Notes: generated from the letters alone by a model not told the origin. DNA of 64,000 nucleotides from Mycoemilia scoparia (GCA_027575805.1 JANBPU010000001.1:496001-560000), one strand, 5' to 3'. Positions 10,314 through 23,434 are shown, counted from the first letter of the stretch. Numbers and translations are program-made.

Positions 10314-12143
10314 TTATGTACGACCACTATTCTTACACAGCTGGCTAAGAAGGATACCTGTCGCAACACCAACATTCAAGGAATCGATCGTTGAAGGCAT
10401 ATCGTTGTTATATTCCGGTATAGTGACGAATTTCTGGCACCAATACTGAACTTGACCACGTAAACCTTTACCTACTCGATAAATGCATTTCGTCTTGTTA
10501 GCTATCATCAGATATAAAAAGAATCACACGGGCCACAGTGTCCCAAAAAGGGCATTTACCTTCATTTCCAATCACCAGAATGGTTGGTTTACTAATATCC
10601 CCAAGATTCTGAGGCTCTAGCAGAGGCTTATCTCTAGATGTCTGTAGGCTTGCACCTATTACATCCCAACCTTCGTCGATGGACTCCTTTAAAAACCTCA
10701 TCAATATTCTTGTTGAAAACAGATTAGTGTACTCAAGTGCCCCTGAGCTTGCCTTTGCCACAATGTGGCTAATAGGAGCACTATAGTCAAAACCAAGGTT
10801 ATTATATAAGCATTTTTATATAGACAAAGTAACCAACGTCTGTATTGAATAAGCAATGCTTTAGAAACCAGAAAGAGTTGTTTTACCTATTCTTTGTACA
10901 GACGATTACTCCATCAACGCCAAAATATAGTGCTGACCTGAACAGGGGAAACATGCCAATTAATTGTTGTAGAGATATTGCCTACAGATATGTCTCTGCT
11001 ATTTATATATACAAGATACATATTAATACCTTACCTGAGTATTGATCCAAGGTTTTGTTCATCTTGAATCTGGTCAAGAGCAAGCCATACGGGGAACTTT
11101 CTTGTTGTTTCAAAAGCTACGACCTCTTGTGGTGGGTGAGCCTTTTCCTTTGAAAGAATCTCTAAACAATACCTGTCAATAATAATAATAATTAAATGCT
11201 GTTTTTGATTTGCATTTGACAAAAAAGAGCATTATGTCAACAAGTATTGCTAAACAGTGAGTCTTACCGATAGTCTTCGAATCTTGTAAGTTTAGTCGCT
11301 ACTTTTATTGGATATTCCGTAGTCAGCAGCAGAACCCCCTATACAAACGTGACATTTCAAACAAACCATATGCAAATGGGTTTAGACCAAATCACAGATG
11401 CATATAAATACTAGGAAACCTGCTTAAAGCAAAACAGACGAATTTGATTATTTTGCGAACGGCAATTACCTGGTGAGGTTTCTGAGGAACAATGTTATTC
11501 ATTTCAGATCGGGGTAAGCTCTTTATTGGGATACCGATTTCTTTGGCCATTCCAACTATTGTTTCTGCCTTAGTGCTATATTTGTTGCATACAGAGAATG
11601 TTTAAATGTCTCTAGCCATTTAGCAGGCATCCAAATACATATACACACATATATGTTATATAGGCGCATTACTCTTTTTTGTCTGATTGCTTGCGATCAG
11701 CAATATAAAGCTGCTTGAAGGACCTCTTTTTGGCCTCTAGTGCCGCTATTATAGGCGAATGCCCATACATGATGTGGCTATGGCCACTCTTGATGGAGCT
11801 ACATAGTTCGTACGAAGGCCCGGGCATGCCGGAGAACAAAGACAGCAATCATTAGTTAAGAGACTTTTAGGGCACTGGGCGATCGCTTGAAAACAGGCCA
11901 TATATGAGTAGCACAATGTGTTAGGGAACAACTCTTTTCCTTCCTCCGCCCTTACCTTATTATACTGGAGACTAGTCCGTGTGATCCTTCCGGCGTGGCC
12001 CCATAGATTTTGGTGTTTCTATTTGCTGAAATTCTTCCGTAGGCCGATCTTCTGTATGAAGACAAATGGCGTGCTTGGTGCGCCTTGCATATTGATGTTG
12101 CTAGCCCATTCTTGGCTTTTAAAAGGCTGCAGCTGAGCGACAT
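10314..12143 (-). CDS. MRM1: mitochondrial large-subunit rRNA 2'-O-methyltransferase (SpoU/TrmH family, Mrm1-like)
   Basis: Eight exons: 12143-11956, 11798-11673, 11575-11470, 11338-11268, 11172-11035, 10937-10887, 10780-10560 and 10471-10314, giving 352 residues. The N-terminus is rich in Arg, Lys and Ser with almost no acids (S-L-L-K-A-K-N-G-L-A-T), a classic mitochondrial presequence. A SpoU substrate-binding-like domain follows. The trefoil-knot catalytic domain holds all three motifs: N-L-G-S-I-L-R-S-A-L-Y-F-G-V-D, I-L-V-I-G-N-E-G-K-G-L-R, and S-L-N-V-G-V-A-T-G-I-L-L. In yeast, Mrm1 makes Gm2270 in 21S rRNA using AdoMet. The 3' end converges with FAD synthase across 254 bp. Family is certain; orthology to Mrm1 rests on the presequence and motif order. 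Confidence 0.9.
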
Positions 12144-13795
12144 CGTGGCTCCAGTTCACAGACAGCTTTGGGAAAGAATTGCAGTACACTGGCGCAAAGG
12201 TGACTAGTTGGATCCCTGGGTTACATACATCAGTGCATATTTGAGGGCAAAAGACTGGTTAGGCTAGGAGTCTGCGGCTATGTAGTTATGGGGGTGAGTA
12301 ACAGTGGGTTCTCCACATGACTTGGTATGGTGATCGACTGGATTGTGAAAGAGCCATTCCCTAGGTTGCTAGAAGGCCTCTTTCATGCATACTGCACGCA
12401 TGGAATGGGCTGGTGAGGGAAAATTCACCCCATAATCAGTCCATCGGGGCTCACAAGGTATCAAGTCCCATTCTGTTGCCATTTCCTTTCTATTCTTGCG
12501 CTCAGCGCCAGCAGTGCAGAATTGCGCAAATGTACTCGCTTATTTTTGGTCTTGGGCTTTTCTGCATGCGGGCGTGTATGTGCTATTAGCTACAAGTGAT
12601 GATTGGTATTAGTACATCCTTACTCAGAGAGCAGCTACTGCAGTAGCAGCACTGGATATGCTCATTGATGTAAACATATACCGGGCCTTGTCTGATGTAT
12701 GCAAATGCGCAATGAGCACTGACCATGCTAGCAATAGCACTGTGCCATTAGAAACCATAAACACAGGCCTGCCTAACGTCAAGGCTGCTTCTCCCACTTT
12801 CTCTGTCTACGGCACAGGTCAACCCCCCTAACCCTTGCATAACGGAGTGTGATGACTATGCCTTCAGCAATTCCTCGATCTGCAAAGCAGCAGATGGGCT
12901 GTTCACAAATACTGTGGCAGTTGTTGTGTGGGAGGCCCTCGCGTCCCAGCGCATCATCACCTGGGAAGACAGAGGCCATTGGTCGAAAAAGGCCGCTAGC
13001 TTTCCTAAAACGTCAAGGCGTAGTGGCAAAGTACCAAGGCCAGAAACCTGGTGTTACCATTTGAGTCATGGTGAGCACGATTGGAAGGCGGGATATGGAT
13101 TGGCACGGAGCTGCCAAAAAATAAAGGATTGCCACTTTTTAAAGCCCATCATCCCCAATATCCCCTTGCTTTGCCCATGAGTTTGATGAAGATGAAAACT
13201 CGCGATCGGCACGGCGAGTAGGCTTGGAGCTGCGAGCACACGCTCATTTTGATTTGCAGCAATCAGTTCAGGCTTATATGGGACAAACAGGTTAAATAGT
13301 CCAAAGCCTTGGTTGGAGGGGGTGCATCAGCCAAATTGCAGACGAATCCGGGCTGAGACGTCCAGAGAAATTTGTGACACACTTATGCAACTGTTCCGGG
13401 ACATAGTGGTCAGTGCCAACTCTTTTTGCGCCTCACTCGTGCTTTCCCAAGTTTGACACTTCTTTTCACACCTCCGCTCCGCTCTCTAAAGCATTTTCTT
13501 CTCCCCATACCCACAAGCCATTTAGATTTAGTGCTACTAGGCCGATTTTGCTTTCTGTCTTTCTTGGTTGCTCTTTTCTCTACTATCTTTATCCTTTCCA
13601 ACCCCAAATTAGCCCGAGGGCCTGCTTTTATATTATTGCCAGTTCTTTGCTGCTCTAAATTCCAACACTCCACTTTTTAGGGTATATCCAGTGTGCCTCC
13701 TTGGGATATATCATCTGCTATACACAATATCCGATTCTCAAAATCACTGGGGAGGACACCAGACAGCATCGCTCTTTTTCTCCCTAGCGTAACCC
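12144..13795. other. long bidirectional 5' region between MRM1 and the GATA factor gene
   Basis: About 1.65 kb without a convincing gene. The last 400 bases are strongly C/T rich on the plus strand, for example 13420-13620. They probably include promoter and leader of the GATA gene, with short upstream frames such as 13426-13680. Large regulatory regions are common ahead of fungal transcription-factor genes. Confidence 0.45.
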
Positions 13796-16045
13796 ATGGC
13801 CCCTATCCTACTTAAAATCAAGGGGACAAAGATATTTTCTCCATTTTCTAAAATTGACGACGTAGACGATCTTTCGTCCATTTGGAGAGTATGTACAAAG
13901 GTCAAGGATTCACTTGAAAATGGCGAGCGCCTCGAAAACCTTTCTTGGAGGTTGTGGCATTTGCACCAATTACTCGAACAGCGAGGTCATGGTCGCAACT
14001 ATAGGAAACTTTCACCGCAAACCACCAGCCAGCTGGAGTCTGCAGACCACAGGATGGCCGCACAAAAGCTTACTGCCCCTCCACCCATGCACATCAAGGT
14101 TAGGCTGGGCAAAACGGCCCAAGATGAGCATCGGGGGCACGAGCACGGACCTAGGCCAGGCGGGAGTGCCGCTACTGTGAGTCCAGCAAAGGCCCCACAA
14201 AAAGCCGCTACTGTTGGTGGACAAAGACAGACATCTGGAACAGTAGAATCAAAGAATCAGAGCCAGGGCTTAAGCAACGTGACCGATGTAGTTCATGGAA
14301 CAGGCGTGGGAGCAGGTGCTGCTAAGGCTAATAATCAACCAGCAACAGTTTTGGGACAACAACAATCGGCAGCAAATTCCATTGCTACAGGTAAGAGTCA
14401 GCAGAATGCAAAGGCAGCTGCAGCAGTTGGTGCTGACGGATGGCCTGCATCAGCAGGGCCTCAGGGAATAGCTCAAAATATTGCTGCTGTAAACTCTACT
14501 GCACAACAGCCACTACAAGACGGTTCAAACGCTGCTGTTACAGGCGGAACACCACTGGGAGGATTCTCGGCGAATTTGTACAACCAAACAAATCAAATGT
14601 CACCGACCAACATAACTTCGTTTACTCAAACCCAACCCACATTACCAACCACTAGCAATATGAGCGGGGAAGTGCATGCTTCTGATCTAATGTCTCTTGG
14701 CCAATCGTCGTTCCTAGGAACAGACGGATTTGAGCTGGACCCGCCACAGATTGAGATTACCCTAGATGATATATTTGCAACAAGCAACGGGTGGGATGGT
14801 GGCTTTGGTGGCTTTCCTATGCAGATGAATAATCACAACTCGGGAACTATGGGCTTTATGCCCAACTTCAATGCCGGGGGGCCTGCATCGATGTGGCCCC
14901 ATGGTGGGATAAATGGATTTGGTGGACATGGTGGCCTTAGTGCTCTATTTGGCAGCTCTAATAATTACTCGGTTTCGCCGCGCAATGGGCCTTTACATGC
15001 CTCCTCTGAACAGACATCGCCAGTGCAAGGAAAACCCGATGGTCCTATTTGTGCTAACTGCGGTGTCACACAGACCCCCTTGTGGAGACGCTCAATCAAC
15101 GATAAGACGCTTTGCAATGCATGCGGCTTATATTATAAACTTCACAATACAGATAGACCACGGACATTAAGACCACACATTACGAGAAAGGACTCGAGGC
15201 AAGACGATCCTAACTCCAGGCTCGAGTGCTCTAACTGCCAAACTACTCAAACTCCACTGTGGCGTAGGGATGAGGAGGGTAATATACTATGTAATGCCTG
15301 TGGGTTGTACTACAAACTCCACAAATCAAAGAGACCTCTTTCACTTAAAACTGGAATCATCAGAAAACGTCAGCGCTATGATAATAAGAATGGCGCAGGT
15401 GGACGAAAGCGGAAAGATGACCAGTCGGAAGACCCTGGAGACGGCGGCGGCGGTAGTGGTGGTACTGGTGGAACTGGTATCAACGATGGAGGTAATAGTT
15501 CTGGAGATTCGGCATCAACCTCTAGCAACACTGGATCTGGTGGCCCAAAAAGCAGCAATAACGGGGGTGGTCTTGGTTTTGGTGTAAGCGATGTAAACTC
15601 TTATGGATTTGATTCCACCACTGAAAATGGAAAGTCGGCAGAAGGAGCTGTAAGAAACAGATCTTCTACACAGCAAGTGGCCAATCTCCACGTATTGACA
15701 GGCAGTAACCAGGAAAACTCCAAAGGCTTAGTGCAACGGAGAAATACTCTTTCTAGCGCACCAGTTTCAATCCTACCACATCCACCATCAGGAAGCAGCT
15801 TCGCAGAATCCAACAAAAATACAGTCAACACCAGCAGCATATCTCCATACTATTCAGCTCCAATAGCACAAAAAACCATAGCTATTGCCAGCGCCATTAA
15901 TATCCCAATATCACCGATCAGTACACCAAAAACTAGCACCACGTCCAACTTTTCTGGATCACCCGCACCAGACTCTTCCAACATGCCTGACAGTTTCTCT
16001 AGCCACATATCACCTACCGCCAACACATCGTACCTCTCACCATAA
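13796..16045 (+). CDS. GATA-type transcription factor with two zinc fingers
   Basis: Intronless, 749 residues. Residues about 27-62 match the fungal GATA N-terminal domain (DUF1752-like: [15 protein letters not shown], then L-E-N-L-S-W-R-L-W). Two GATA fingers follow near residues 419-443 and 477-501. Both are C-X2-C-X17-C-X2-C with T-P-L-W-R-R and [13 protein letters not shown] basic tail (I-I-R-K-R-Q-R-Y) follows finger 2. The remainder is Gln/Asn/Ser/Gly-rich, probably disordered activation regions. In fungi such factors control nitrogen, iron or development. The inter-finger linker has no cysteine, which argues against the SRE/Fep1 iron repressors. The exact regulatory role is unknown. 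Confidence 0.93.
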   Translation: MAPILLKIKGTKIFSPFSKIDDVDDLSSIWRVCTKVKDSLENGERLENLSWRLWHLHQLLEQRGHGRNYRKLSPQTTSQLESADHRMAAQKLTAPPPMHIKVRLGKTAQDEHRGHEHGPRPGGSAATVSPAKAPQKAATVGGQRQTSGTVESKNQSQGLSNVTDVVHGTGVGAGAAKANNQPATVLGQQQSAANSIATGKSQQNAKAAAAVGADGWPASAGPQGIAQNIAAVNSTAQQPLQDGSNAAVTGGTPLGGFSANLYNQTNQMSPTNITSFTQTQPTLPTTSNMSGEVHASDLMSLGQSSFLGTDGFELDPPQIEITLDDIFATSNGWDGGFGGFPMQMNNHNSGTMGFMPNFNAGGPASMWPHGGINGFGGHGGLSALFGSSNNYSVSPRNGPLHASSEQTSPVQGKPDGPICANCGVTQTPLWRRSINDKTLCNACGLYYKLHNTDRPRTLRPHITRKDSRQDDPNSRLECSNCQTTQTPLWRRDEEGNILCNACGLYYKLHKSKRPLSLKTGIIRKRQRYDNKNGAGGRKRKDDQSEDPGDGGGGSGGTGGTGINDGGNSSGDSASTSSNTGSGGPKSSNNGGGLGFGVSDVNSYGFDSTTENGKSAEGAVRNRSSTQQVANLHVLTGSNQENSKGLVQRRNTLSSAPVSILPHPPSGSSFAESNKNTVNTSSISPYYSAPIAQKTIAIASAINIPISPISTPKTSTTSNFSGSPAPDSSNMPDSFSSHISPTANTSYLSP

Positions 16046-16724
16046 TATTATAACTCATTTGATTAAATAGAGGTTGAGCCCTATGATAAAACACTTGTGC
16101 TATTAATAATCGATCTATTCTATCACGAATTTCAACAGAAAAATGCCATTCGTTGGAGCATTTCAATGGTAGACATTGAATATAGCGCACCCTACTACAA
16201 TACACATAATAATACCTTAGAATTGTACTGATAACTATTCCTCTTGAAACACACTACAACATTTAAGTAATTGTTTCTCTTTTAAAGATTTTACAGCGCA
16301 GAAAATACCTTTTCTATACATTATTCACCTTACATATTATATATACATATATATTTCTGATTTTGTGTATAAATTGCACACACACATATATACACATTTG
16401 TAAAATATCATGATATTTAAAGTTCGATAATATTTACTAGTGAAAAGGGCCTCAAGTGAAATGAATATAGCATTTTAGAGACACTATAGTTGTTTGAAGT
16501 TTTTATCAATACTTTAAAGCAACAATGGAAATTTGCCACTGTCCAAGTAATGATTCAATAAATGTGTAATAATTTTTGAAGGGAACCTTTTAGTGGTCAA
16601 TGATTATAGGGGCAATTAGTCAAATTGATGTCTAATTTTACTAGTAAACATTTGCCCTTCAAAAATAATCTCCCAAATAGTAGATGGCTTCGAAGAGAAT
16701 ATATATATATATATTTAGATTGAT
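16046..16724. other. convergent 3' spacer, GATA gene to Yip1
   Basis: Very AT-rich, with AT dinucleotide runs at about 16335-16395 and 16700-16718. It contains a MITE at 16561-16677. No gene seen. Confidence 0.5.
16561..16677. mobile_element. MITE copy 3 (intergenic)
   Basis: The left core TAATAATTTTTGAAGGG is inverted against the right core CCCTTCAAAAATAATC. Internal sequence shared with copy 2 includes TGATTATAGGGGCAAT and TTTTACTAGTAAA. Flanks are AA rather than TA, so the ends look mutated. Confidence 0.75.
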
Positions 16725-17887
16725 TTAAAAAATGGTCATTAGGGCAAAGCTAGAATAGAACAATAACACTGGGTAAGCTACGAGGATACGCTGCTCAGAC
16801 ATGGACAAGACTGTGACAAACATAGTTGCGGCTGAATATGTACACCAAAGAATTGGAATCGTGGAAATGAATATGCCAATGGGCTCTCTATATTTATAAA
16901 GAAATGGCGGATGTCAGAAGTGGTATATAATGACCGTTATTATTGCATATCATTTTGAAGCAAGTGGTTTATAATATCCTGCCACTTGTACTTACTTTAA
17001 ATTGATCAAAAGTCCTATTCCACTTAGACTGACCAGAGGAAGAAGACAATATCCGAGAATGCTGGCTGTACGAGCAACATCTATTCCTGACATTGACATC
17101 ATGTTGAGAATGGCGTATATAGAAAGGCATCCAAATAATGCTACGCCATAAATATATCCAAATTGCGATTTTCCGGTCTAAATAAACACATGAAAAGTTT
17201 AATATCGTCGGTATAAATATATAAGCATGTTCAATAAATCATAGCTCGTGCTAATGTAAATAAAATATATACTTACAAGAAGGAGGAGGGTTCCAAGCAA
17301 AAGTATGAAAAGTAGGGGACCAGCCATGTCTGTATCATCATAAATATGCGTATCGATCTTTCTAAATGGGTTAAGAACTGCTAACGTCTAATAAAACATA
17401 ATAAAAAAGAATTAGAAAACTCGTCTAAAGCATAATTATATTACAATTCATCAATATATACTTGCCTTATTTTTTATGTGTCCAAAGTTTATTCCAAGCT
17501 CTAAGAATATTAAAGAGTTAGTGTGTTGGTATATTTGAATGATATTAGAGAACAATCATCTAATATATACAATATTTGCTTTATCCTTATACCTTCAAGC
17601 AATGGTGGCTCATTTGGGAATCCACCGGTGCCAAATGCAGCTAGCCATGATCTTTCAACAAGCGGTGGAATACCATTGGCATCGGCAGTATAGCCTCCAT
17701 TATAAAAGTCATTAACACCACCCGAAATATCGCCCTGGGTATTTGGTTGCTCGTATTCATTGGTGTATTGCATTGGTTCAAAGTCTAAATCTCCGTACAT
17801 TTCCATTCCATCACCAGCATTCTGTCCAAAGCCATCTGTGTTTGCATCCCCAGAATCGAAAAGCACTGAATGAGCTGGTGCTTGCAT
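16725..17887 (-). CDS. YIP1: Yip1/YIPF5-type Golgi membrane protein
   Basis: Exons 17887-17593, 17500-17466, 17387-17277, 17177-16996 and 16887-16725 give 261 residues. The N-terminal 80 residues are acidic and disordered. They are followed by the diagnostic S-W-L-A-A-F-G-T-G-G-F and E-P-P-L-L-E-E-L-G-I-N-F-G-H-I, then N-P-F and D-T-D-M-A-G-P. About five hydrophobic segments span the C-terminal 150 residues. Yip1 proteins bind Rab GTPases with Yif1 and act in ER-to-Golgi vesicle formation. The start is the first in-frame ATG. Intron 2 has a GC donor (GCAAGT at 17465-17460), required by frame. An alternative is another YIPF paralogue, but the G-T-G-G-F and P-L-L-E-E blocks favour Yip1/YIPF5. 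Confidence 0.9.
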
Positions 17888-18432
17888 TTTTGGTTGTTGC
17901 AAATGTGTATAAGTGAATATATGAGCGTTTATGTGAGCCAAGAATAAGTTGATTAGAAACTTAAAATAATAAAGGACAAAAAGGGGGAGGGCATATATAG
18001 TCTATGCAATGTTTGTAAAGATGGAAGGCAATCCAAAAAATATTTAGGTCTGACAGGGTTGTTGATTAAGCTTCTTTGACATGTAACCCTATGTGAGTGG
18101 GTGGGTGTCTTTAAGCACTTTCGCTCTGTTTTGCCTCACAACCAGCCAATTGCGCTTAATTAGCACTTTGATGTCAAAAACGTGATCAAATCGCAACTAA
18201 ATTTCCGTAAAAGCCCATAATATACAAATGGTGGTATAGCGTGACAATAGGAAGAAGAGGTGAAGGGCCTTGAATAAGTTTTTGTGACTTTGCTGCTCAA
18301 TTTCGTCTGGTGGTTCCTCATTATCCAGCTACATACAGACACTTTTGTCCACTTTAACAACACAAACAACCATCGTCAAACGATTTATTGCCCTATACCA
18401 TATTATAGCATACTATAAATATCCCAACGAGG
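17888..18432. other. divergent promoter region, Yip1 to TAF5
   Basis: Shared 545-bp upstream region of two divergent genes. No coding frame or RNA gene recognised. Confidence 0.5.
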
Positions 18433-21400
18433 ATGAAAAAGTCAGCCGAGACAGGCGGTGGAGGCGGTAGCAATAGTGGGGCAGGATCAGGAGCTGCTAC
18501 ACCACACCCGAATAACAATGGAGCACCAAAAGGCAAAGACTCTGAACAAACCAATAAACATGTTGAAATGATACTCGCACAATATCTGAAATCGAAGGGA
18601 TACGCATCTGCAGAACAGGCATTGCGTGAAGATGCTAGTTTAGATCAGGAAAAGGAGATATCCCTTGAAGAGTTGGCAAAGATATTTCCTAACGAGGAGA
18701 TTGGATCGGATATAAATATTCCTAGTTGGGTTTTGATGTATAACCAAGCCGAGCAAGGAAATCCTGATGCTTATGCGCAAAGTTATGGCGAGCTGAGGCG
18801 GTGGATTGATACTTCGCTAGACATGTACAAAAACGAGCTATTTGCCGTTTCGTACCCTTTGTTTATACATTCGTACCTGGATCTCATGGAAAGGGATTTA
18901 TGTGAGAAAGGTAAATATCCGTATATCATGCTACAACATTCTGAATACTCACAAGGCTCGTGTGGAACGTTATAATTTAACAAATACTGTATTCTTGGAT
19001 ACCTTTTGGAAATAGGAAAGGAGTTTATGGATAAATATAAGGGCGACCATATGGTGTTGCACGCGCATGATATAGAGCAGCTTAGTCTTATAAAATCGCG
19101 ACAGCATGCTATGGAAGACAGTCTTGCGAAGCTATTCAGAACAAACAAATACTGTCTACGAATAAGCGGCGTCACGCTTGAGCTTCTGTTGACATTTTTG
19201 AAGGAGCATAGCTTCATGATGCTTCTCCGCATAGTTAACCAGTACCTGAACATAAATAGTAAGCGCCAATTAGTATAAATTAACACGCAGTGCTGTACTC
19301 ATGTCTATAGCTAATACCTGTATTAACACCTGCATTAATGTAGCTCACGAAGAATCAACAAAAGGGATTCAGATACAAGATGCGGATATTGGGATTACTG
19401 GCCATACGCAACATCAAATAGAGAGGTTTAATTCTCAATCAGTGACTTTAGGGCCGCTATCTATGGACCCAGCTTTAGTTGAAGAGACAGAGCAGACTTT
19501 ACGTAACCAAGTGCAACAGCAGAAATCAAAGGTAATAACAAATTATACACCTGCATACAGTATCGGGCATTTGGCTTAAAATTCGGCCATCTAACCAGAG
19601 ATATGACTCGTTCTATATAAAGGATACTGAGCAGAAAGGGCGCAATGAGGCCTCGTCCTTGCTTTCTGACTTTTCGAAAGGCCAGTTCAACTTTGGGCTA
19701 GATCCAATTCCTTCGGATTCAATACCCCTGCCACCACCGTAAGACTTTTTGCACATATTCCAAGAAGACAAGCTTGTAGAAAACAAATGCATGTTTGTTA
19801 ACTAACGAGACTCCATTCATATCTTTCCAGTAAAGGAGATGATATTTTGGCGCAAATACAGAAACTCAAGGATATAGGAAAACGGGTCTCGCTATCGCCC
19901 GCAGCTTTGCCTTCAATATGCATGTATACTATGCACAATACAGATGATACGTAAGTTCCTATGTCTCCATATATACCCTGTTTTCTAGAATTGCAGATAT
20001 GTGACTTCACCAGCAGACATGGCAATACTACATTGACCCTGATGTATCGGAATAATATAGACTGAATTGCACAGCTTTGTCCGATGACCTTTCCCTGATG
20101 GCTGGTGGGTTTTCTGAATCATATATAAAGATTTGGAGCCTAAAGAAAAAGCCGCTTCTGGGCATGACTAGCGATTTTGATCCACTATCTATATACAATG
20201 GTAAGCTGCAAACACAAATGTGAACACCTTGTTGATTTTTGGGTGTACAGGCGTCTCAATATTTATGCAATTTTTAGACAAAGATCTGGAAGGTGTCCGG
20301 GAAAAACATAACGATAACTACAGAAGGCTGGTTGGTCATTCTGGACCAGTTTACGGGCTTGATCTGAGCTTTGATAACAAGTACCTTATTTCTTGCTCAG
20401 AAGACAAAACAGGTAAATCGATGAAGCCCACTGTGAGCTATATGGTTTCATTATGCTATCGAAAGGTGCTAAAAATAAACCATTTTTTGTAATTAGCGAG
20501 GCTGTGGAGTATGGACACATACACGAATGTTGTCTGCTACAAAGGGCACAACTTCCCGATCTGGGACGTGGCATTTGGTCCTTTCGGGTTTTATTTTGCA
20601 ACAGCATCACATGATAGGACCTCAAGACTATGGAGTTGTGACCATATCTATCCTCTACGCATATTTGCTGGCCATCTTTCAGATGTCAATGTAAGTATTT
20701 TTGGGACTTAATGATCCGAGGATATTATAATTAAATTATTTGTAGCGGATACCAACCTCATATCATATTGTGCATTTTTAGTGTGTACGCTTCCATCCTA
20801 ATTCGAAATATATAGTCACTGGTTCATGCGACAAGACTACCCGACTTTGGGATGTCCAACGTGGAACCTGCGTCCGTGTCTTTACTGGCCACAAAGGATC
20901 AGTGCAATCTGTAGCCATTTCACCAGATGGCCGCATAATGGCATCAGCAGGCAAGAACAAAAAACATCAAACATGCGACAGTTTCCCGAAATTAGAGATA
21001 TACACATGTTTAAAACTAAATAAAACGTGATCTTGGTGCTTTTTAGGAGACGAGAATATAGTTTGTGTTTGGGATCTTGGCTCTGGTAAATGTATGAGCG
21101 AATTTTCTGGCCACACAGACAATATATACTCCCTGTCATTCAGCCAAGAAGGCTCATTGCTTCTCTCAGGATCGGCAGACAAAACTGTCAGGGCTTGGGA
21201 TGTCAAAAGATCCGAAGAAACCAGTGTCCACCCAATTATTTCTCAACGCCAGCTTCTTGGCGGTTCAAACAAATCCGAAAATGACAGCGACAAGGATGCA
21301 GATAAGGACAAAATGGATATTGAGCCTTCGTCTGAAAACCAGAATGGCAGTGGTGGGGAGAAGAATAATGAGACTTCATCCAAGGTCAAAAACGGCAAAT

Positions 21401-21570
21401 CGACTGAGACACCGCTGAAAAGGGACGCCGAGGGAAGATGGAAGGCTTTGAAGGTAGTTGAAAGCGAGCAGCTTCTAAAAACATGGAGAACCAAAAGCAC
21501 GCCAGTGTACCAAGTAAAGTTCAGCAAGCGCAACCTAGCAATGGCAATTGGTGCTTACTCTCTAAGCTAG
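18433..21570 (+). CDS. TAF5: TFIID subunit TAF5 (LisH, NTD2 and WD40 repeats)
   Basis: Ten exons: 18433-18910, 19016-19258, 19344-19531, 19599-19738, 19831-19950, 20061-20200, 20278-20412, 20497-20690, 20782-20950 and 21047-21570, giving 776 residues. An acceptor at 20250 would add nine residues in frame. A Gly/Ser-rich leader precedes a LisH helix pair ([14 protein letters not shown]). NTD2 follows with [14 protein letters not shown] and H-S-Y-L-D-L. About six WD repeats are visible, such as D-K-T-T-R-L-W-D-V and [12 protein letters not shown]5 is a scaffold of TFIID and often of SAGA in the nucleus. An acidic Ser/Asn/Asp-rich insertion interrupts the last blades before the family-typical [12 protein letters not shown]. 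Intron 9 uses a GC donor. Confidence 0.92.
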
Positions 21571-21687
21571 CCAGTATTCCAAAATTGGCACAACATATTG
21601 AACCACAAAACTTTCAAGTGTAATCCCTTAAACTCAAAGTTTTTAACTATATTGTTTAATAATTTTTACATTAAAATATACTTTACA

Positions 21688-23434
21688 TTAGCCAAACCTA
21701 GCATAACCTCTGGATTCCCACCCAACATTGCCTGTAATATCTAAAACTGGTTCAGAAGCATAGTGGTTATAGGATGTAATTGCTGGTGGTCCCACATTTT
21801 TATTTTTACTTTCAAGCTTTCCAATCTGTTGTCCATTAGTAATGGTGGACTTTGGACGAGAGTTGGTGCCTACTGGCGTGATTTTTGAGCGCGAAGACCC
21901 TTTATTGCGACCTTTACCCTTGAAACCTCGAGAGTATCTACGGCCACGACCACGCCAACGACCCTTATGGCCGCCACCACCACTATTGCTATTGGCGTGT
22001 GCGCGGTCACGCGTGTTGGAATCAGGTACTTCAATGCCAGCAGTGCCACTTTCTTTTTGGCTTGAAGGTTTTCTTCCACGTCGTTTCTCTTTTCCTGGCA
22101 GAGCTCCAAACTGATTCAGGTACATCTCAAGGGATGGATCGTTCTCAACCTCTTTTCTAATATCTACAAACCCCAGTAATGGCGATAATGATTTATCCCT
22201 CTCTGGCTTCTTTTCTTTTTTGCAATCCAAGTCCGAAAATGATTCATCGTACCCGGGAAAATTTTCAAATATGTCAAAGCCCTGTGAATCTTGATTTGAG
22301 ATACCCTCCTTCCCATCACTCTGCTGGCTTGGATTGAACCATTGTGTAAGTGTGCTTGGTTTGCCAAACTCTATATCATATTCTTCGCTTTCAGAGCTAA
22401 TGAGGTCAACATAGTCCTGAGTTCTTTTATTTTTGGGTTTCGTGAGCACATTGTTTTCTCGATGGGATATTGGAGATTGTAGTGGGGTAAAGCCAGACTC
22501 GCTTATTGGGTCGTTCTCACTAATGACCATGTATCGATCTGACATGGCCGAACTCCGTGCCTTTTTATTTAAGATGTCCAGACTTTTGACTTCTAGCTCG
22601 TTTCTCGGCACTGAATTCAATATAAATTCTGGAATTTTTAGTCGCTTTAAAGACTCTGCTGATTTATTATTATTATCATCATTTGTCGCTTTAGCTTTTC
22701 TGTATTTTGGTGTCTCTGGAACAACGTCACAGTTGTCTTTGGACACTTTTTTAGTTCCAATGTGTGATTTTGAGGAATGCTTGGGCATAGATATAACATG
22801 AATATCTTCCTGAGTTAGGTGTTCTCGGTTATTAGTTAGAAGTGGCGAGCTGTTTAACACACCTATCGATCCTTCTTCTTCGCTGTTTATACATTGTTTT
22901 TGTTTTTTAGGAGTCACTGCGTTATATTGTGTTTGGGGTGCTAATATTATTGGAGATGGTGATCTCGGCCTGGTTAGCTTAGTATTGGTTGGACTTTCTG
23001 GATGAATTAGGATCGGTGACGATGGTATATGTATAATTGGAGATACAGGTTTGGTGGTTTGAGCATTGCTTTTGATACCAAGGTTCTTCATTAATGTGTA
23101 TGGAGTACTTATTTTCTTTTGGTTTCGCTGAGGCGTGTTCAAGGCACTAACTCTTGATGAAACTGGCGACTTTATAACAAAATCATTATCACTATCATTA
23201 TCACTACAACTATCGCTTAAGCTGCCTATAGCATTGCTATATTTAGTGCAAACATAATACAACGTGGTGTTAGATCTTGATACGCATGTGGCAATCAATC
23301 AATCATAGCATAGTTTTTTTTTACCTTTTGGTGGTAATGAAATTGAAATTAGTTAAATTTGTCGTGTTTTTGGGTTTGACAATTTGCTTATTCACTGGGG
23401 TTCCAAAAACCTTGGTTATTTTTTGGTTGCGCAT
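21688..23434 (-). CDS. unknown nuclear-type protein with SIM-like, PIP-like and RGG-like segments
   Basis: Two exons, 23434-23325 and 23236-21688, joined in frame to 552 residues. I do not recognise a family. The protein is largely disordered. It begins M-R-N-Q-K-I-T-K-V-F, a degenerate PCNA-box-like motif. It then has hydrophobic/Pro patches (P-I-I-H-I-P-S-S-P-I-L-I-H). A textbook SUMO-interaction-like motif follows (Y-V-D-L-I-S-S-E-S-E-E-Y-D). A second L-T-Q-W-F motif lies close behind. The C-terminal 100 residues hold an Arg/Gly-rich stretch (G-R-W-R-G-R-G-R-R-Y-S-R-G) and a non-repetitive end around S-Y-N-H-Y-A-S-E-P-V-L-D. The combination suggests a DNA-repair or chromatin scaffold, but that is inference. 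The 3' end converges with TAF5, 117 bp apart. Confidence 0.75.

Noticed and set aside
13796..16045. Siderophore-type (SRE/Fep1) iron repressor
   Set aside because: The linker between the two fingers has no cysteines, whereas that family has a Cys-rich iron-binding motif there.
17888..17941. 18-residue N-terminal extension of Yip1
   Set aside because: The upstream frame start is TTG; the first ATG is at 17887.
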